A DNA stretch of 64,000 nucleotides from Candidatus Amarolinea dominans (lineage in GTDB: Bacteria > Chloroflexota > Anaerolineae > SSC4 > Amarolineaceae). How positions within the stretch are numbered: position 1 is the first letter of the stretch; every line of letters begins with the position of its first letter. The notes under the pieces are model-generated. The model saw only the letters and a program-made list of their open reading frames with translations. It had not been told where the DNA came from and made no database searches. Below are positions 52,828-61,475 of the stretch, piece after piece. The DNA lies in contig JADJYJ010000004.1 of NCBI GenBank assembly GCA_016719785.1, positions 248,001 to 312,000 of the forward strand. Reading direction: 5' to 3'. Both the position numbers and the translations under genes were made by a program.

Positions 52828-55800
52828 ATGACACACGTCGCCTGTTCCCGCGATGGCATCACGCTGGACGGCCGGCCGTTTTACCTGCTGGCCGGCCAGG
52901 TTCACTACTTTCGCTATCCCCGAGCCGAATGGCGATCGTTGCTCTTGTCGGCGCGTGCAGCCGGACTCAACACGATTGATTTCGTCATTCCCTGGAATCT
53001 GCATGAGCCGCAGGAAGGGCACACCGATTTCAGCGACATGGCCGACCTGCCGGCATTCATGGATCTGTGTCACGATCTCGGCCTGAAGATCATCGCCCGC
53101 CCCGGCCCCTACATCTGCGCCGAATGGGAAAACGGCGGCATCCCCAACTGGCTGGCGGCCAAGCCCGGCATCGCCTACCGCCTGGACAACCCGGCCTTCC
53201 TGGACGCGACGCTACGCTGGTTCGACACCCTGATCCCGCTGTTGGCCGACCGCCAGGCCGACCGCGGCGGCCCCATCATCCTCGTCCAAATCGAAAACGA
53301 ACACTGGGCCTCCGGCGTCTACGGGCACGACGGCCATCAGGCCACCCTGGCGCAGGCGCTGAACGAGCGGGGCATCACCGTTCCCCTCTACACCTGCATG
53401 GGCGCCATGCCCGGCGTGGCCGAGTTCCGCAATGGCTGGACCGGCCTGGACCGCAAGCTGCAGGAGACCCGCCGCGCCTGGCCTGACAACCCCATGATCG
53501 TCAGCGAGTTATGGAGCGGCTGGTTCGACAACTGGGGCGCCAGCCGTCACAATGGCAAATCAGCGGCCGGGCTGGATGCTCGACTACACGAATTGACAGC
53601 CGTCGGCGCCAGCGGCCTCAGCCATTGGATGTGGGCGGGCGGCACCAACTTCGGATTCTGGGGCGGACGTACCGTGGGCGGCGACACCATCCACATGACC
53701 ACCTCCTACGACTACGACGCGCCCGTGTCGGAATACGGCGAGCTGACCGCCAAGTATTTCGTGGCCCGGCGCCATCACCTGTTTCTGGGCACCCTGGGAT
53801 CAACGCTGGCCCCCCTGCTGGTCGCGGCCGCTGCGGGCGGGCCGCGCGTCGTGGGCGCCAAAGCGGTGGCGGGCCGCGCCGGCGGCGGCGGCGAACCGCT
53901 GCGCAGCGTGCGCAACGGCGAATTCGCCGCAGCCTATTTGCGCAATGACACCGCGGACCGCCAGGTCTACCAGGTTTTTCACAAACTCACCGCTACGGAC
54001 GCCAACCCCGTTCACCTGGCGGTCGAGGTCGAAGCGTTTGCGGTCAAACCGCTGTTCATGAACCTGCCCCTGGCCGACAGCGGATTGCAGTTGCGCTACC
54101 ACACCGGCCGCATCCTGGGCTTCTGGCGCTGGCCTGACCAAGATGTGCTGGTGATCTACGGTTGCGCGGGCGAAGTCGGCCGCCTGGCGCTTGCAGAAAT
54201 CCCCAATGCCGCGACCCCAAACCACGGCGTGACCGGAAACGGGCCGCGAGACTGGGAACTACACGAAGAAACGCACGGCGTCACCTGCCAGATCGTTGCC
54301 CGCGAGTTACGGGTTGAATACTGGCTACACGAAGCGCCGACTGTCCTACGCGCCACACGCCCATCGTCGCCCAACGCCACGAAAACGCTGACCGTGATCC
54401 TGCTGACGCAAGCCTACGCCGAACGCTGCTGGCCTGTGGGCGAATCGGGTTTCCTGCTCGGCCCCCAAGTCGTCACCGAGGGTGTGCTGGACGCCGACGG
54501 AACCCTGCGCGCCCGGCTCGATCCGCGCGGCAGCCAGCCGTGGTATTGGGTCGCCGCAGATGGCCGCATCAGTGAAATGTCGCCCGCTCAAGGTCCGCAG
54601 GCGTTGCCGCCGACCGCGGCGCCGGCGCTGGGCGCCTGGGAAAGCGCAACCTGCCTGGAGTTGGAAATAAACGAGGGCTGGCAGCCGCTGGGCAATCCGG
54701 GCGTAAATGCGCCCAACGCGCATGGCTACGCCTGGTATCGCGGCCGTTTCCAGGCAGCGCAGGCCCAGGTCACCACCCTGGCCGCGCCTGGCCTGGCCGA
54801 TCGCGGGCATCTGTTCGTGGATGGCGCGTTTGTCGGCGCCTTCGGCGTCGGGCCAGACGGTCCGACGCTCGCCCTGCCTCTGACCCTGACGCCCGGCGCG
54901 CATGACCTGCGTTTACTGGTGGATGACCTGGGGCGCTTCAACTACGGCAGCGGCCTGAGCGAGATCAAGGGACTGACCGACACCCTCTACCTGGGCGGAC
55001 AGCAGGAAGAGATCACCAGCGGCTGGACGGCCCTCTGGCAGGAGGCAGCCTTCGCCGGCGAGGCGCTGGCCAACGCGCGTCCGGCCCACGTGCGGCCGGA
55101 TGCCCGCGACGTTGACCTGGCACACTTTGCACCGCCCGAGGGCGCGGGCAGCGACATCTGGCTGCTGCGCGAGCTGCCCGCGCCGGCCGGGCGACGGGCG
55201 CTGCTCTATCTGACCGGGGACCGTAATCCCGGCGCGCTTTTCATCAACGGCCAGCCGCTGATCCGTTTCAGCCGGCATTTTGGCGGTGGTTTCTTCAAGT
55301 TCGATATCAGCGAGCGGCTGCAGCCAGACCGCGCCAACGTCATCGCCCTGCACATTCGTGACTACGCCGGGCAGCCCTGGCGCGCCTGGCTGCTCACCTA
55401 CGACGCCGACCAGGCGCTGGACGCCGTGTGGGAATACCGGTCCGGCGTTCACCCGGCTGTGTTCGCCGGTACGGGCGTTCCAGGTCAGCCGCGCGCAGAC
55501 GAGCCGCACGGCGCCTGGCGGGTCACAGCGACCGCCGCGCCCCGTCTTCTTCCGCACCCGCTTCGCCTACGACCCGACCCTGCACGGCTTGGGGCCGTTC
55601 AAACTGAGCCTGGGCAGTCTGCGCAAGGGGCATCTGTGGCTCAACGGCCGCAGCCTGGGGCGCTACTGGCAGATCGGCCCGCAGGAGTTCTACAAAGCGC
55701 CAGCCTCCTGGCTGGCGGCCGCCAACGAACTGCTCATCTTCGAAGAAGAACAGGGCACGCCCGCCGGCGCCCGTCTATGGCCCGAGACCGCGGTCGCGGC

Positions 55801-55828
55801 GCGGGAGTGGCGCGCGAGGGTGGAATAA
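52828..55828 (+). pseudogene. GH35 beta-galactosidase, frameshifted near the C-terminus
   Basis: A ~1000-residue glycosidase starting MTHVACSRDG with AGAGG upstream. GH35 catalytic features: IARPGPYICAEWENGG, acid/base Glu158 in VQIENEH, and nucleophile Glu in IVSELWSGWFDNWG. Later jelly-roll domains end in GRSLGRYWQIGPQEFY, the classic GH35 end. That segment lies in a +1 frame after about 55540 (CGCCGCGCCCC), so one extra base or a sequencing error breaks the frame. If real, the last ~90 residues are lost. No signal peptide, so the enzyme would act inside the cell on imported galactosides. Confidence 0.85.
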
Positions 55829-55942
55829 CCGCAACGAGCGATTGAAATCGCGCCTGATGGGCGTACCGCGGGGCCGTAGGATTAGTACACGGATCAACAC
55901 GGATTCACACTGGCAGTCGGCGCCAGGTGACTGAGCAGTTAC

Positions 55943-55983
55943 AAAAAAACGATCAACTGACACAGGTTCAGTTGATCGTTTTC
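55943..55983 (-). terminator. Terminator of tRNA-Lys
   Basis: On the minus strand, stem ACGATCAACTGA/TCAGTTGATCGT with a short loop is followed by seven T bases. It lies just downstream of the tRNA. The G+C-poor 55829-55940 gap before it shows no gene. Confidence 0.85.
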
Positions 55984-55993
55984 GCGTGTCTTA

Positions 55994-56066
55994 TGAGTCC
56001 AGCTGGAATCGAACCAGCGACCCGCTGATTAAAAGTCAGCTGCTCTACCTATTGAGCTATGGACCC
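55994..56066 (-). tRNA. tRNA-Lys (anticodon TTT)
   Basis: A complete cloverleaf on the minus strand. The acceptor stem GGGTCCA pairs with TGGACTC (one G-T pair); the D arm AGCTCAATAGGTAGAGC, the anticodon loop CTTTTAA with TTT anticodon, and the T arm GCTGGTTCGATTCCAGC are all present. The CCA end is not encoded. A strong terminator follows. Confidence 0.97.
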
Positions 56067-56171
56067 TGGGAGTGCGCCTCGCAAATTATAGCACCGCGTT
56101 CGCGCAGTGTCAAAACCCTGCGCAAACGCGGCGCCAAGAACCTTTCGGAGGTTTGCGGACGAGATGCAGCC

Positions 56172-56960
56172 TTACGCAGGCATCATCTCCGAGTTGTGCA
56201 GACGGGCGTCAATGCTCTGCAGCACGCCAACGCGGTTGCCGTGTGCGCGCTCGTACTGCGCAATCACCGTCAACTGGGCCGTGTTCAGGCTATCCATCTT
56301 GGCGGTTATCTGCTCGACGGCCAGGTCATCGTAGTCGGCAATCGGCATCGCCTCGATGCGCCGCGTCAGCTCACGAAGCACCGTGGCCCGCTTGCCCACG
56401 GACGCCTCGAAGTCACGAATGGCCTGCATCTCAGTGACCGTCAGGTCGGCCAGCTTGTTGACAATTTCCTTGACATTCAGCTTGGCGTAGTTGGCAAGCG
56501 GCAGGTGCTGCATGGTCGTTTCATGCAGGTTGGTCACCTGCTCCTCAACCTTGCTCTCTAGCTGATCAATTTCCTCGACCAGATTCTGCACCTTGGCGCG
56601 CGTCGGCACTTCGATGCGCGCGACCAGGTGCTTGACCCGCCCCTCCAGGTCGTCTTCCGCTGCTTCGACGCGCTGGCGACCTTCCTTCCAGTAATGACGC
56701 GCTTCCTTCAGCGCCCAATCCTCCATCTCCTGGCCACGCTTGACCGATCTCTCATAAAAATCGGTCGTCCATTTGATGAGGTCCGCGACAGCATCCTGGG
56801 ATGTACCCACGGTGCCGAAGCTCACCAGCAACGCCTTGTGGCTGCTATCGCGCACATCGTGCGTCGCGGTGCCACTCCACTTCTTGATGGTTTCCTGCGC
56901 ATCGTGCATGCGCGTTTCCGCCTGCTTGCGCACATTCTCGAGTCTCGTCATCTCAGCCAT
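56172..56960 (-). CDS. Helical coiled-coil protein with two YExxHxxRxxVL-type repeats
   Basis: A 262-residue soluble, almost wholly helical protein (MAEMTRLENVRKQAETRMHD at the start). Residues ~150-200 and ~205-255 are two copies of a repeat: LANYAKLNVKEIVNKLADLT ... FEASVGKRATVLREL and IADYDDLAVEQITAKMDSLN ... YERAHGNRVGVLQSI. Such repeats are known in helical actinobacterial proteins of unknown role, some phasin-like. The promoter at 57087-57115 with a palindromic operator drives it. Confidence 0.7.
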   Translation of the reverse strand: MAEMTRLENVRKQAETRMHDAQETIKKWSGTATHDVRDSSHKALLVSFGTVGTSQDAVADLIKWTTDFYERSVKRGQEMEDWALKEARHYWKEGRQRVEAAEDDLEGRVKHLVARIEVPTRAKVQNLVEEIDQLESKVEEQVTNLHETTMQHLPLANYAKLNVKEIVNKLADLTVTEMQAIRDFEASVGKRATVLRELTRRIEAMPIADYDDLAVEQITAKMDSLNTAQLTVIAQYERAHGNRVGVLQSIDARLHNSEMMPA

Positions 56961-57064
56961 GATTGGCCTCCCTTTGTCATTTCTCTATCACAACACATCC
57001 CGTCAGCCTAACACACTGCCCGACAAGAGCGGGTCTGGTTATCTTTCTTTCGATTCAATCCTCT

Positions 57065-57081
57065 ATGACGCATTGCGTCAT
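57065..57081. promoter_or_regulatory. Palindromic operator ATGACGCA-T-TGCGTCAT
   Basis: A perfect 17-bp palindrome six bases downstream of the -10 box of the minus-strand promoter at 57087-57115. A sister copy sits at 57265-57279 in the same place relative to another promoter. Confidence 0.8.
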
Positions 57082-57086
57082 AAGGC

Positions 57087-57115
57087 ATTATAGCACACCG
57101 CTTCACAACTGTCAA
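57087..57115 (-). promoter_or_regulatory. Consensus sigma70 promoter of the helical-repeat gene
   Basis: On the minus strand, TTGACA (57110-57115), 17-base spacer, TATAAT (57087-57092): perfect consensus in both boxes. It points to the gene at 56172-56960. Confidence 0.9.
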
Positions 57116-57170
57116 TCGCGTGGCACGCCTTTTTTTGGACGCTTCGCAAACACGCCACGCGCCGTCGCGG

Positions 57171-57290
57171 CTACATCAGGACGTAGATATCCTCTTCATG
57201 CACCAGGGCACGATAGATGGTTGCCGGCTTGGCTGTCCTGGGATAGTTTTTCTCCTTATTCTTGTGACGCACTGCGTCATAAACATTGTA
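57171..57290 (-). pseudogene. Possible truncated HicB-like antitoxin remnant
   Basis: Behind the second promoter and an AAGGAG, the minus strand reads ...TIYRALVHEEDIYVLM, then stop. This resembles the start of HicB antitoxins (YxAxxHxEDxxYVA). There is no usable start codon after the ribosome site, and the rest of a HicB is missing. Short remnant; the family call is tentative. Confidence 0.3.
57265..57279. promoter_or_regulatory. Palindromic operator TGACGCA-C-TGCGTCA
   Basis: Second copy of the operator, five bases downstream of the -10 box of the minus-strand promoter at 57285-57313. Confidence 0.8.
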
Positions 57291-57313
57291 GCACGGGACG
57301 CGATGGCTGTCAA
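57285..57313 (-). promoter_or_regulatory. Second consensus sigma70 promoter, minus strand
   Basis: TTGACA (57308-57313), 17-base spacer, TACAAT (57285-57290). It drives the remnant at 57171 or reads through to the gene at 56172. Confidence 0.85.
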
Positions 57314-57364
57314 GTGCAAAACTGAAGGCCCTCGTCCAGCAGTTCCAAATGTAGCACACATTCA

Positions 57365-57432
57365 ACCACAAAGAAACGGCAGATCAGACGCAAATCGGCA
57401 ACTTCTCTGCGTTCTTTGTGATCTCTGTGGTA
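57365..57432. repeat. Imperfect inverted repeat ACCACAAAGAA ... TTCTTTGTG-TGTGGT
   Basis: A palindromic dispersed element with central AAAGAAACGGCAG. A related copy is at 61233-61320. Both are flanked by related bases (CATTTGGAAC / ATTTGGAAC). Non-coding. Confidence 0.7.
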
Positions 57433-57476
57433 AAAACCAGGCTACATTTGGAACTACTGACCCTCGTCGAAGGGCG

Positions 57477-57505
57477 TTGACACCCATGGTCGTTTATGGT
57501 ATACT
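57477..57505 (+). promoter_or_regulatory. Consensus sigma70 promoter of the phosphoesterase gene
   Basis: TTGACA (57477-57482), 17-base spacer, TATACT (57500-57505). The leader to 57646 is about 140 bases, G+C-rich, with a small hairpin (GCGAGGAGACAGCTCG); no riboswitch is recognised. Confidence 0.85.
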
Positions 57506-57645
57506 CGCACCCCTGACCGCGGCGGGACGGGGACGGGTCTTGATCGGTTTGCGAGGAGACAGCTCGACGTTCTGGTAAGTGCAGCAGCCTTTGCCCGCCG
57601 CTGACAGAGACCGGGTTTTAATGACCCTGAACCCAGTGCAGGCCT

Positions 57646-58272
57646 ATGCGCATTTTGGTTGTCAGCGATGAAGTTGAGCCGCATCTGTACGGCCCGGGAG
57701 CATTCAAGCTACAGAGCACCACAGATGTTCTGATCAGTTGTGGTGACCTTCCATTCTATTACCTGGAATACCTGGCTAGCACCCTGAATGTCCCCAGCTA
57801 TTTCGTCTTTGGCAACCACGGCTTCGAGTTGGAGCAGCGCGCCGACGAGGTCGGCATTGCGCAGCCCCGTGTGGGCACCAACCTGCACGGCATCACCGTC
57901 AACGAACATGGCCTGTTGCTGGCCGGCCTGGAAGGATGCATGCGCTACAACCCCAGTGCGTGGTTCCAGTACAGCGAAAACGACATGTGGCTGCAGGCGT
58001 TGAACCTGGCGCCCCGGCTGATGATGAATCGCCTGCGTTACGGGCGCTATCTTGATGTGCTGGTGACCCATGCGCCGGCCTTTGGCATACACGATCAGCC
58101 CGACCGGGCGCACACCGGTTTCAAGAGTTTTCTGTGGCTGCTGCGCACCTTTCGCCCGCGCTACCTGCTGCACGGCCACATTCATGTGTACAATCGTAAT
58201 CAAGTGGTGGCGACACGCTACCATCAGACCGATGTCATCAATGTCTACCCGCACCGGGTCATTGAGGTTTGA
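57646..58272 (+). CDS. Metallophosphoesterase
   Basis: A 208-residue calcineurin-like phosphoesterase. Metal motifs are SDE near residue 7, GDL in ISCGDLPF, GNHG in VFGNHGFE, THAP and HGHIH. These coordinate two metals and hydrolyse phosphoesters. Length is that of the small single-domain subfamily. It is followed by a LOG/TIGR00725-like gene. Substrate unknown. Confidence 0.88.
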   Translation: MRILVVSDEVEPHLYGPGAFKLQSTTDVLISCGDLPFYYLEYLASTLNVPSYFVFGNHGFELEQRADEVGIAQPRVGTNLHGITVNEHGLLLAGLEGCMRYNPSAWFQYSENDMWLQALNLAPRLMMNRLRYGRYLDVLVTHAPAFGIHDQPDRAHTGFKSFLWLLRTFRPRYLLHGHIHVYNRNQVVATRYHQTDVINVYPHRVIEV

Positions 58273-58326
58273 CAAAGGCTGCAGCAGAAATCTGGCAAGC
58301 AAAGCAACAAGGACCGACAAGTTCGC

Positions 58327-58884
58327 ATGGATACACCGACAACCGTTACCATTTTTGGCAGTTCACGCTGCGTGGCCGGCGCGGCTTGTTACGAAGAAGC
58401 ACGCCTGTTGGGCAAACTTCTGGCGCGGGCCGGTTACGCCGTGGCCACCGGCGGCTACAATGGCACCATGGAAGCGGCCAGTCGCGGCGCGGCTGAGGCC
58501 GGCGGTCATGTCATCGGCGTCACCTGCGATGTGTTCGAACGCCATACCACCAACGCCTGGGTGCATGAAGAACGTCGCACGGCTGATTTGATGCAGCGCA
58601 TGACCGCCCTGGCCGACGCAGGCGATGCCATCGTCGCGGTGATGGGCGGCGTCGGCACCCTGGCCGAGGTCACCTACGTCTGGAACCTCCTCCAAATTGG
58701 GGCGATGACCCCGCGCCCCTTCCTGCTCCTGGGCGACGCCTGGCAGCCGATCATCGGCGCCATCCTCGCCCACAGCCATATCGGCTCGTCGGTCGCGGCC
58801 CTGGCCGAAGTCGTCGCCTCGCCCCAGGAAATCCTCACCCGCCTGCAAGCCACCCTCCCATCCCCGCCTCGCCCCCTGGCGTAG
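58327..58884 (+). CDS. LOG/TIGR00725-like Rossmann-fold protein
   Basis: A 185-residue protein of the lysine-decarboxylase-like/LOG superfamily. Motifs: IFGSSRC near the start, YAVATGGYNGTMEAASRGA, and GGVGTLAEVTYVW, a variant of the PGGxGTxxE signature. LOG proteins release cytokinin-type bases from nucleoside monophosphates, but bacterial members often have unknown roles. It lies 54 bases after the phosphoesterase, probably co-transcribed. Confidence 0.8.
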   Translation: MDTPTTVTIFGSSRCVAGAACYEEARLLGKLLARAGYAVATGGYNGTMEAASRGAAEAGGHVIGVTCDVFERHTTNAWVHEERRTADLMQRMTALADAGDAIVAVMGGVGTLAEVTYVWNLLQIGAMTPRPFLLLGDAWQPIIGAILAHSHIGSSVAALAEVVASPQEILTRLQATLPSPPRPLA

Positions 58885-58984
58885 CGCCTGGCGCACGCAC
58901 GGGGGGCTGCACAACTTCATCTCGCAAACACTCACGCCGTGTATGGCATTGCCCTGCACTTCACACGTTGCGCTTTATGCTCTC

Positions 58985-59098
58985 TGCGTTTTCTCCGAAA
59001 ACGCATTGCACTTTGTACTTTGCACTTTGTACTTTGCACTTTGCACTTTGCACTCTGCGCTTTGCGCTTTGCACTCTGCGCTTTGCACTTAATCCAAG
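58985..59098. repeat. Hairpin GCGTTTTC...GAAAACGC plus heptamer array (CTTTGCA/CTTTGTA)
   Basis: The hairpin TGCGTTTTC-tcc-GAAAACGCA (58985-59005) is followed by about 13 units of CTTTGTA, CTTTGCA and variants up to the ribosome site of proS. The hairpin recurs at 4079 next to another array. Confidence 0.9.
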
Positions 59099-59108
59099 GA
59101 GTTTCGTC

Positions 59109-60557
59109 ATGGCAGAAGAACTACGCATTACCCCGCGCGGGGAAGACTACTCGCGCTGGTACACCGATGTGGTGCTACGCGCCGACCTGGCCGATTACTC
59201 GCCGGTCAAAGGCTGCATGGTCATCAAACCCTACGGCTACACCCTGTGGGAAGCCATCCGCGATGGACTGGATCGCCGTTTCAAGGAAACCGGTCATCAG
59301 AACGCCTACTTCCCGCTCTTGATTCCCATGAGCTTTCTGCAAAAAGAAGCCGAGCACGTGGAAGGTTTCGCGCCCGAGCTGGCCGTGGTGACGCACGGCG
59401 GCGGCAAGGAGTTGGAGGAGCCGCTGGTGGTGCGCCCCACATCCGAAACGATCATCGGCCACATGTACGCACAGTGGATTCGCTCCTACCGCGACCTGCC
59501 GGTGCTCATCAACCAGTGGTGCAACGTGGTGCGCTGGGAGATGCGCACACGCCTCTTCTTGCGCACCACCGAGTTTCTGTGGCAGGAAGGACACACCGCG
59601 CACGCCACCTACGAAGAGGCGGAGGCGGAGACCCTGCAGATGCTCAATGTCTACGCGGACTTTGCCATCAACGACGCCGCGATTCCGGTCATCCGCGGCA
59701 TCAAGTCGGCGCGAGAGAAGTTCGCCGGCGCGGACAAGTCCTACACGATCGAAGCGATGATGGGCGACAAGAAGGCGCTGCAATCGGGCACGTCGCACAA
59801 CCTGGGACAGAACTTCGCCAGAGCGTTCAACATTCAATACCTGGACAAGGCCAACCAGTTGCAGCTCTGCTGGACCACCTCCTGGGGCCTGAGCACGCGC
59901 ATGGTGGGCGCCATCGTCATGACGCACGGCGATGACCAGGGCCTGGTACTGCCGCCGAAGTTAGCGCCGTATCAGGCGGTCATCGTGCCGATCTGGCGCA
60001 AGGAGCAGGAGCAGGTGCTGGTGACTGAGTCAGCCATCGCGCTGGAGCGAGAGCTGAAGGCCGCGGGTCTGCGCGCCAAGCTCGATCTGCGCGACAACTA
60101 CTCGCCCGGCTTCAAGTTCAACGACTGGGAGATGCGCGGCGTGCCGCTGCGCATCGAGATTGGGCCGCGCGATGTGCAGAACGGACAGCTCGTGCTGGCG
60201 CGGCGCGACATCCCCGGTCGTGAAGGCAAACGCAGCATCGAACGGGCCGGCGCCGCGGCCACCGTTCAGCAAGCCCTCACAGAGATTCAAGCCAACCTGC
60301 TGGCGCGCGCGACCGCCTTCCGCGACGCCAACATCGTGGATGTCAGCTCGTACGGAGAGTTGAAAGAAGTGCTGGATGGGCCGGGCGGTTTCTGTCGCGC
60401 CTGGTGGGACGGCAGCAGCGAGGATGAGGACCGCATCAAGGAAGAGACAAAGGCCACCATCCGCTGCTTCCCGCTGGAACAGCCAGAGGGGAGCGGAACC
60501 TGCTTCTACACCGGCCGGCCGGCGGCGAAGGTGGCGCTGTTTGGGCGGGCGTATTGA
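59109..60557 (+). CDS. proS: Prolyl-tRNA synthetase, short (archaeal/eukaryotic-like) type
   Basis: A 482-residue class II synthetase that charges tRNA-Pro. Motif 2 includes RWEMRTRLFLRTTEFLWQEGHTAH and motif 3 region ends in WGLSTRMVGAIVMTHGDDQGLVLPPKLAPYQ. There is no bacterial editing (INS) domain between motifs 2 and 3, and a C-terminal zinc-like/Tyr end (FGRAY) marks the type found in archaea, eukaryotes and some bacteria including Chloroflexota. ATG at 59109; AAGGAG lies nine bases upstream. Upstream in-frame starts are in the heptamer array. Confidence 0.95.
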   Translation: MAEELRITPRGEDYSRWYTDVVLRADLADYSPVKGCMVIKPYGYTLWEAIRDGLDRRFKETGHQNAYFPLLIPMSFLQKEAEHVEGFAPELAVVTHGGGKELEEPLVVRPTSETIIGHMYAQWIRSYRDLPVLINQWCNVVRWEMRTRLFLRTTEFLWQEGHTAHATYEEAEAETLQMLNVYADFAINDAAIPVIRGIKSAREKFAGADKSYTIEAMMGDKKALQSGTSHNLGQNFARAFNIQYLDKANQLQLCWTTSWGLSTRMVGAIVMTHGDDQGLVLPPKLAPYQAVIVPIWRKEQEQVLVTESAIALERELKAAGLRAKLDLRDNYSPGFKFNDWEMRGVPLRIEIGPRDVQNGQLVLARRDIPGREGKRSIERAGAAATVQQALTEIQANLLARATAFRDANIVDVSSYGELKEVLDGPGGFCRAWWDGSSEDEDRIKEETKATIRCFPLEQPEGSGTCFYTGRPAAKVALFGRAY

Positions 60558-60610
60558 GGGGGGAGAGACCGGAGATTGGAGATTGGCAATCGAAAATCGG
60601 CCAGAAAATC

Positions 60611-60642
60611 GAACATCCCAGGCTGCCCGACCTGGGATGTTC
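60611..60642. terminator. Perfect 12-bp hairpin after proS
   Basis: GAACATCCCAGG (60611-60622) and CCTGGGATGTTC (60631-60642) with an 8-base loop. There is no T tract, so terminator or mRNA stabiliser is open. Two GGAGATT units precede it (60572-60585). The rest of 60558-60755 shows no gene. Confidence 0.5.
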
Positions 60643-60755
60643 ATCGAAAAGGAGGAGAAGAAAGAAGAGATTCACATCTTTGTTTGCTCGCTTGTTTCTG
60701 GTGTCAGAATAACACCGGGGAAGGCGGCAAACTGGACGCCAACCCTACGCTTTCC

Positions 60756-61145
60756 CTACGCTAAAATCAGTTCTTGTCCCTCCTTCTGTATAGATGCCTG
60801 CAGGCGCGGCGGAACCACCTCGAATTCGACCAGGTCGAACTCGAAGTTCGGATCGAGATCGAGCAGACGGCCCAGGGCGCGCAGGTAGAGGCGCTCGTTC
60901 AGGCCCCACACCGCCAGATCAATATCAGAGCGTTCGTGAAAGAACGCCGGCGTCAGGATGGAGCCAAACAACACCACACGCTGCGCGCCAAACTGTTGCT
61001 TGAGCAACTGACTGGCCGTTTGCGCCAGGGCCAGGGCGCAAACGCGGCGGGCTTCCACCGCAGCTCGTCGCGCCTGCTCGCGCTGTCGAGCCGTGGCCCG
61101 ATAGACGGCCATTTTTTCGGGTGGAATTGGCAATCGTTGCGTCAT
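60756..61145 (-). CDS. MNT-type nucleotidyltransferase (MntA-like)
   Basis: A 129-residue minimal nucleotidyltransferase. The active site reads VVLFGSILTPAFFHERSDIDLAVWG: GS then DID with two catalytic Asp. Such proteins usually pair with a HEPN toxin and AMPylate or otherwise inactivate it. No HEPN gene is next to it here. ATG at 61145 is preceded by GGAGGT; longer frames upstream are repeat sequence. Confidence 0.78.
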   Translation of the reverse strand: MTQRLPIPPEKMAVYRATARQREQARRAAVEARRVCALALAQTASQLLKQQFGAQRVVLFGSILTPAFFHERSDIDLAVWGLNERLYLRALGRLLDLDPNFEFDLVEFEVVPPRLQASIQKEGQELILA

Positions 61146-61475
61146 GGTACCTCCGTGGTATTTTACCGCCATGATGGGCAACCAGCAAGGCGCGCAGTCG
61201 TTGTCCAGAAATTCCGAGTTTAGCAAACACTTGACCACAAAGAACACATAGAACACAAAGAAACGGCAGGATGAGTCGTAAATGGGCGGTCTCTTTGCGC
61301 CCTTTGTGTCTTTGCGGTAAAAATTTGGAACTGCCGGCCGTTGTCGAAAGTGGACATCCTTGCGGCGACAGCGAGCTCCCCCCAGACCCCCATCCGCGGT
61401 CGTGGCCTGTTTCCCCCACCGCTACGCACGCCCACAGAGCGCAGATCAGAGGTCAGAGCAAACAGAGGCAGAGGT
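61146..61475. other. Intergenic region with ACCACAAAG-type repeat
   Basis: Holds an imperfect inverted repeat (ACCACAAAGAACACA ... CCTTTGTGTCTTTGCGGT, 61233-61320) with central AAAGAAACGGCAG, a relative of the element at 57365. No gene or promoter is evident. Confidence 0.6.
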
